NCBI GenBank assembly: GCA_014804285.1
Contig: JAAVAA010000047.1
Span: 22,624 to 29,881, forward strand
Length of the DNA: 7,258 nt
Source of the DNA: Lachnospiraceae bacterium
GTDB lineage: Bacteria > Bacillota > Clostridia > Lachnospirales > Lachnospiraceae
Direction: 5' to 3'
Of the stretch, positions 5,350 to 7,258 are shown in pieces. Under the pieces are notes generated by a model. That model made no database searches. It was not told the origin of the DNA and saw nothing but the letters and a program-made list of their open reading frames with translations. The first letter of the stretch is position 1; every line of letters begins with the position of its first letter. Position numbers and translations under genes: made by a program.

Positions 5350-6894
5350 GTGAGAAGAAAAGAAGCCATACAAAAAATAATAATAATCGTTATGGTTATT
5401 TTGAGTTTGGCAGGTTGTTCAGAAATAAGAAATACTGCATCACCGGAAGCAGAAACACCAGATGAGCCCATGCAAGAGGTATTGGAAGAACAAGATGTGG
5501 AAACAGATTTCTCCGTTCCTGAAGAATTATTAGAAGTGTCAGATAGGGAAGAAATCAAGATTGATTTTCCATTTTATGATTCCGAAGAATATAAACTTAC
5601 GCTGGCTAAGCTACCTGATTCTGCAGATAATTATGAATTGATGCTTTATGGAAAAGATGGAGAAGTGTTACAGCGGATTTCCTGTGGAAAGCTGGCAGAG
5701 CCTTTAGAATTTTCCTATGAAGGATTGAGGTATGGGTATTATCATGATTTACAAATTTTTTCTTCCGGAAGTGATACAGGACTTTTATTTCTTTGGGAGA
5801 ATGAACGGTTTTCACAGGAAGCAATTGAGATTCCGAAATATGACGAAGTCAGAAATTGGTTTATGCTTACTGGCGCTGAAGAGGGGGATAAGCTGAAAAA
5901 ACGAATTTACCTGTTAAATGAAGAAAAAAATTGGATAGAGGAAGTTAGAAGCTTCTATTTGGAAAGGAATACAGGGTGGCTTGAAATACGGGATCATTTA
6001 GAAAACAAAAGTATATTTGAAGGAACGGTAGAATTAGATGAAAAAGGGAATCCGGTAAATTCTGAGTATTATGAAATGCTTTTATGGGACGATTTAAGTA
6101 GACCATGGAATTTGGAGGAACAGGACCGGCTTCCGGTATGGGTAGGAGAGAAACCGGAATGGGAAGAAGAAACTCCGGAGATTGACAGCTTTGATAAGGT
6201 GCAGAATTATTTGTTTGACAATCCGGGACACACACAGGATTATAATGACAGGCAGGAATTGTTGGAAGAATTTGGCTTTGCAGGCAGCGAACCTATGTAC
6301 CAATATTTTGACAGATACGGAAATCTTCAATTGGAATTATATATCGATGAAGGGGCAGAGAATATCTGCGGAATTGTTCATACTTATAGGTTTAATAGTA
6401 AACTGGAAAAACTTGAATTCTTGTATGGTTTTACACAATGCATGATGCCTGAAGCAGAATGGGAAGATCAGAGCAAATACTTATTGAAATCTATAAATGG
6501 AACAGACGGGGCAAGCAAGGTTCCAAATTATGAAGAAAAGACAGAATATCGGGCTGACGGAAGACCTGATTATTTCGAGTCGACGGGGTTGGTTATGTAT
6601 GAAGGCGGGGAAGAACTGGTGCCGATACTAGAAATAAATTTTGTTTATCGGGATGATGGTACTTTATATTGCCGAGACTACTACCATAATCATAAAATTT
6701 TTGGAACAACAGAAAGCACTCTGGAGTGTTTTTATGATGAGAAGGAAAGGATTGAGTATAAGTCAGGCTACATTACACATGGTTATGTAGAATATTATTA
6801 CATTTATGAAGACGAAAGTAGTAAACCGGCATACTGTCTGTATCTTGACTATAATCTGGGATATGCGATTCCGGCAATGGTAAAATATCGTTAA
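5350..6894 (+). CDS. Putative lipoprotein, 514 aa, second tandem paralogue
   Basis: The start is GTG at 5350, with GGGAG at 5337-5341 8 bp upstream, and gives a protein of the same length as the copy at 2963. The lipoprotein signal is the same (IIIIVMVILSLAGC, Cys23), followed by an acidic Pro/Glu linker to about residue 70. By eye well over half of residues match the first copy throughout. Nearly invariant blocks are GLLFLWE, IEIPKYDE, LLEEFGFA.SEPMYQ, ENICGI, GYITHG.VEYYYIYEDES and KPAYCLYLD. The least conserved parts are the linker, about 235-290 and 345-430. The C-terminal Tyr-rich repeats are retained. The bases before the start resemble those before the first copy (GAGATAAT), so the duplication included the ribosome binding site. 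Function unknown; an extracytoplasmic binding or immunity-like role is only a guess. Confidence 0.85.
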   Translation: MRRKEAIQKIIIIVMVILSLAGCSEIRNTASPEAETPDEPMQEVLEEQDVETDFSVPEELLEVSDREEIKIDFPFYDSEEYKLTLAKLPDSADNYELMLYGKDGEVLQRISCGKLAEPLEFSYEGLRYGYYHDLQIFSSGSDTGLLFLWENERFSQEAIEIPKYDEVRNWFMLTGAEEGDKLKKRIYLLNEEKNWIEEVRSFYLERNTGWLEIRDHLENKSIFEGTVELDEKGNPVNSEYYEMLLWDDLSRPWNLEEQDRLPVWVGEKPEWEEETPEIDSFDKVQNYLFDNPGHTQDYNDRQELLEEFGFAGSEPMYQYFDRYGNLQLELYIDEGAENICGIVHTYRFNSKLEKLEFLYGFTQCMMPEAEWEDQSKYLLKSINGTDGASKVPNYEEKTEYRADGRPDYFESTGLVMYEGGEELVPILEINFVYRDDGTLYCRDYYHNHKIFGTTESTLECFYDEKERIEYKSGYITHGYVEYYYIYEDESSKPAYCLYLDYNLGYAIPAMVKYR

Positions 6895-6919
6895 ATTTTC
6901 CTGTAAAAGTCGAAAAATG

Positions 6920-6942
6920 TAATTTTTTGAAAGAAAAAATTA
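6920..6942. repeat. AT-only inverted repeat after the second lipoprotein
   Basis: TAATTTTTT (6920-6928) and AAAAAATTA (6934-6942) are perfect 9-bp arms with loop GAAAG, 26 bp after the stop. All base pairs are A-T, so it is a weak hairpin. It may contribute to transcript ending but is not a standard terminator. Confidence 0.4.
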
Positions 6943-6989
6943 TAAAATGAAACCATTTTTTGCCAAAATGCAAGATTCAATGCAAAAAA

Positions 6990-7094
6990 ATGTGGATTTT
7001 TTGGGTTTTAGTTGCAACAATTGTTGTTTTTTCTCCGTTGAGTGGATTGGTCGAAAACTTGAAAGACGTTGATATTACTGTGTCATTAAATTAA
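6990..7094 (+). CDS. Possible small membrane peptide, 34 aa
   Basis: ATG at 6990 opens MWIFWVLVATIVVFSPLSGL and ends at TAA 7092-7094. It has one hydrophobic stretch and a polar C-terminus, so it could be a membrane peptide. There is no convincing ribosome binding site in the A-rich sequence before it. A palindrome plus six T (7015-7032) lies inside it and could instead be a weak terminator. It may be chance or the tail of a lost gene. Confidence 0.2.
   Translation: MWIFWVLVATIVVFSPLSGLVENLKDVDITVSLN
7015..7032 (+). terminator. Weak candidate terminator of the lipoprotein operon
   Basis: The palindrome CAACAATTGTTG (7015-7026) is followed directly by six T. The stem is only 4-5 bp once a loop is allowed, and it overlaps the possible 34-aa ORF, so the call is weak. 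Confidence 0.25.
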
Positions 7095-7198
7095 CGTTTA
7101 GCTGGTTTACATGTAATATCTAAACGACCACTCGGATAAGAAATAAATTCTACGTCAGCACGCTCGATAAAGCGTTCGCGAATTGCTTCCTTTAGAAT
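7091..7198 (-). pseudogene. C-terminal fragment of an unidentified protein
   Basis: The minus strand reads KEAIRERFIERADVEF, then ISYPSGRLDITCKPAKR and a TAA (7093-7091). Codon use is even and protein-like (CGC, GAA, CGT, GCT, GAC), richer in GC than the lipoprotein genes, and the frame makes a believable amphipathic helix plus strand. Just upstream, at 7201-7199, the frame hits TAA inside the other arm of a perfect inverted repeat, so the N-terminal part is lost. The protein family was not recognised. Confidence 0.4.
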
Positions 7199-7244
7199 TT
7201 ATTTCTTATCCGAGTTACTTTTCTGAATAAAGGAAAACCAGCTA
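7099..7244. repeat. Nested inverted repeats: 22-bp inner and 10-bp outer arms
   Basis: The inner arms 7130-7151 and 7194-7215 are perfect inverted copies of 22 bp with a 42-bp centre. The outer arms TAGCTGGTTT (7099-7108) and AAACCAGCTA (7235-7244) are also perfect. Between inner and outer arms the spacers (21 and 19 bp) are unrelated. The left arms belong to the minus-strand gene tail at 7091-7198; the right arms repeat parts of it in reverse. Confidence 0.85.
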
Positions 7245-7258
7245 TTGACTCCACTATA

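Noticed and set aside
7099..7244. Retron-like non-coding RNA (outer short arms plus a long inner hairpin)
   Set aside because: The geometry is similar, but the left half is explained by a protein-like minus-strand frame with its stop codon, and no reverse transcriptase gene is visible in the window.

Overview
The window looks like low-GC Firmicutes DNA, most likely a Clostridia/Lachnospiraceae-type gut anaerobe. The clues are AT-rich coding sequence, AGGAGG-like ribosome binding sites, a tyrosine integrase of the kind common on Lachnospiraceae mobile elements, a holin-like type I toxin, and N-terminal lipobox lipoproteins. This assignment is an inference from style, not from a marker gene.

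Layout. (1) 1-111 is the 3' end of a chromosomal-looking gene followed by a terminator. (2) About 93-2726 is a decayed integrated element. It is bracketed by two copies of a ~90-bp sequence (79-168 and 2690-2778) that holds the gene's last codons plus its terminator, with a perfectly identical 24-bp core. Inside, in order: an array of 11-bp direct repeats (221-266), a small acidic ORF (301-456), a strong terminator, a minus-strand tyrosine integrase lacking its N-terminus and an internal linker, a J-domain fragment, an apparently intact type I toxin/antisense-RNA cassette (1535-1852), a possible phage antirepressor remnant and the C-terminal part of a DUF3800-like protein. The toxin cassette is the element's best preserved functional unit. 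I see nothing convincing in 1853-2027 or 2565-2689.

(3) 2780-6894 is a probable operon. It has a promoter region with two abutting inverted repeats, a 10-codon ORF, a 514-aa lipoprotein, a class I SAM-dependent methyltransferase interrupted by an in-frame TAA, and a second 514-aa lipoprotein that is a clear paralogue of the first. Gaps are 48 and 41 bp and no terminator lies between the genes. The lipoprotein family was not recognised.

(4) 6895-7258 holds no complete gene of ordinary size. It has weak AT-rich hairpins, a possible 34-aa membrane peptide ORF, and a truncated minus-strand gene tail (7091-7198) caught inside nested inverted repeats (7099-7244) that include a perfect 22-bp pair.

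Most interesting for follow-up are the toxin locus, whose two converging RNAs share promoter layout and 5' leader through an inverted duplication, the tandem lipoprotein pair with a methyltransferase between them, and the nested inverted repeat at the right edge.
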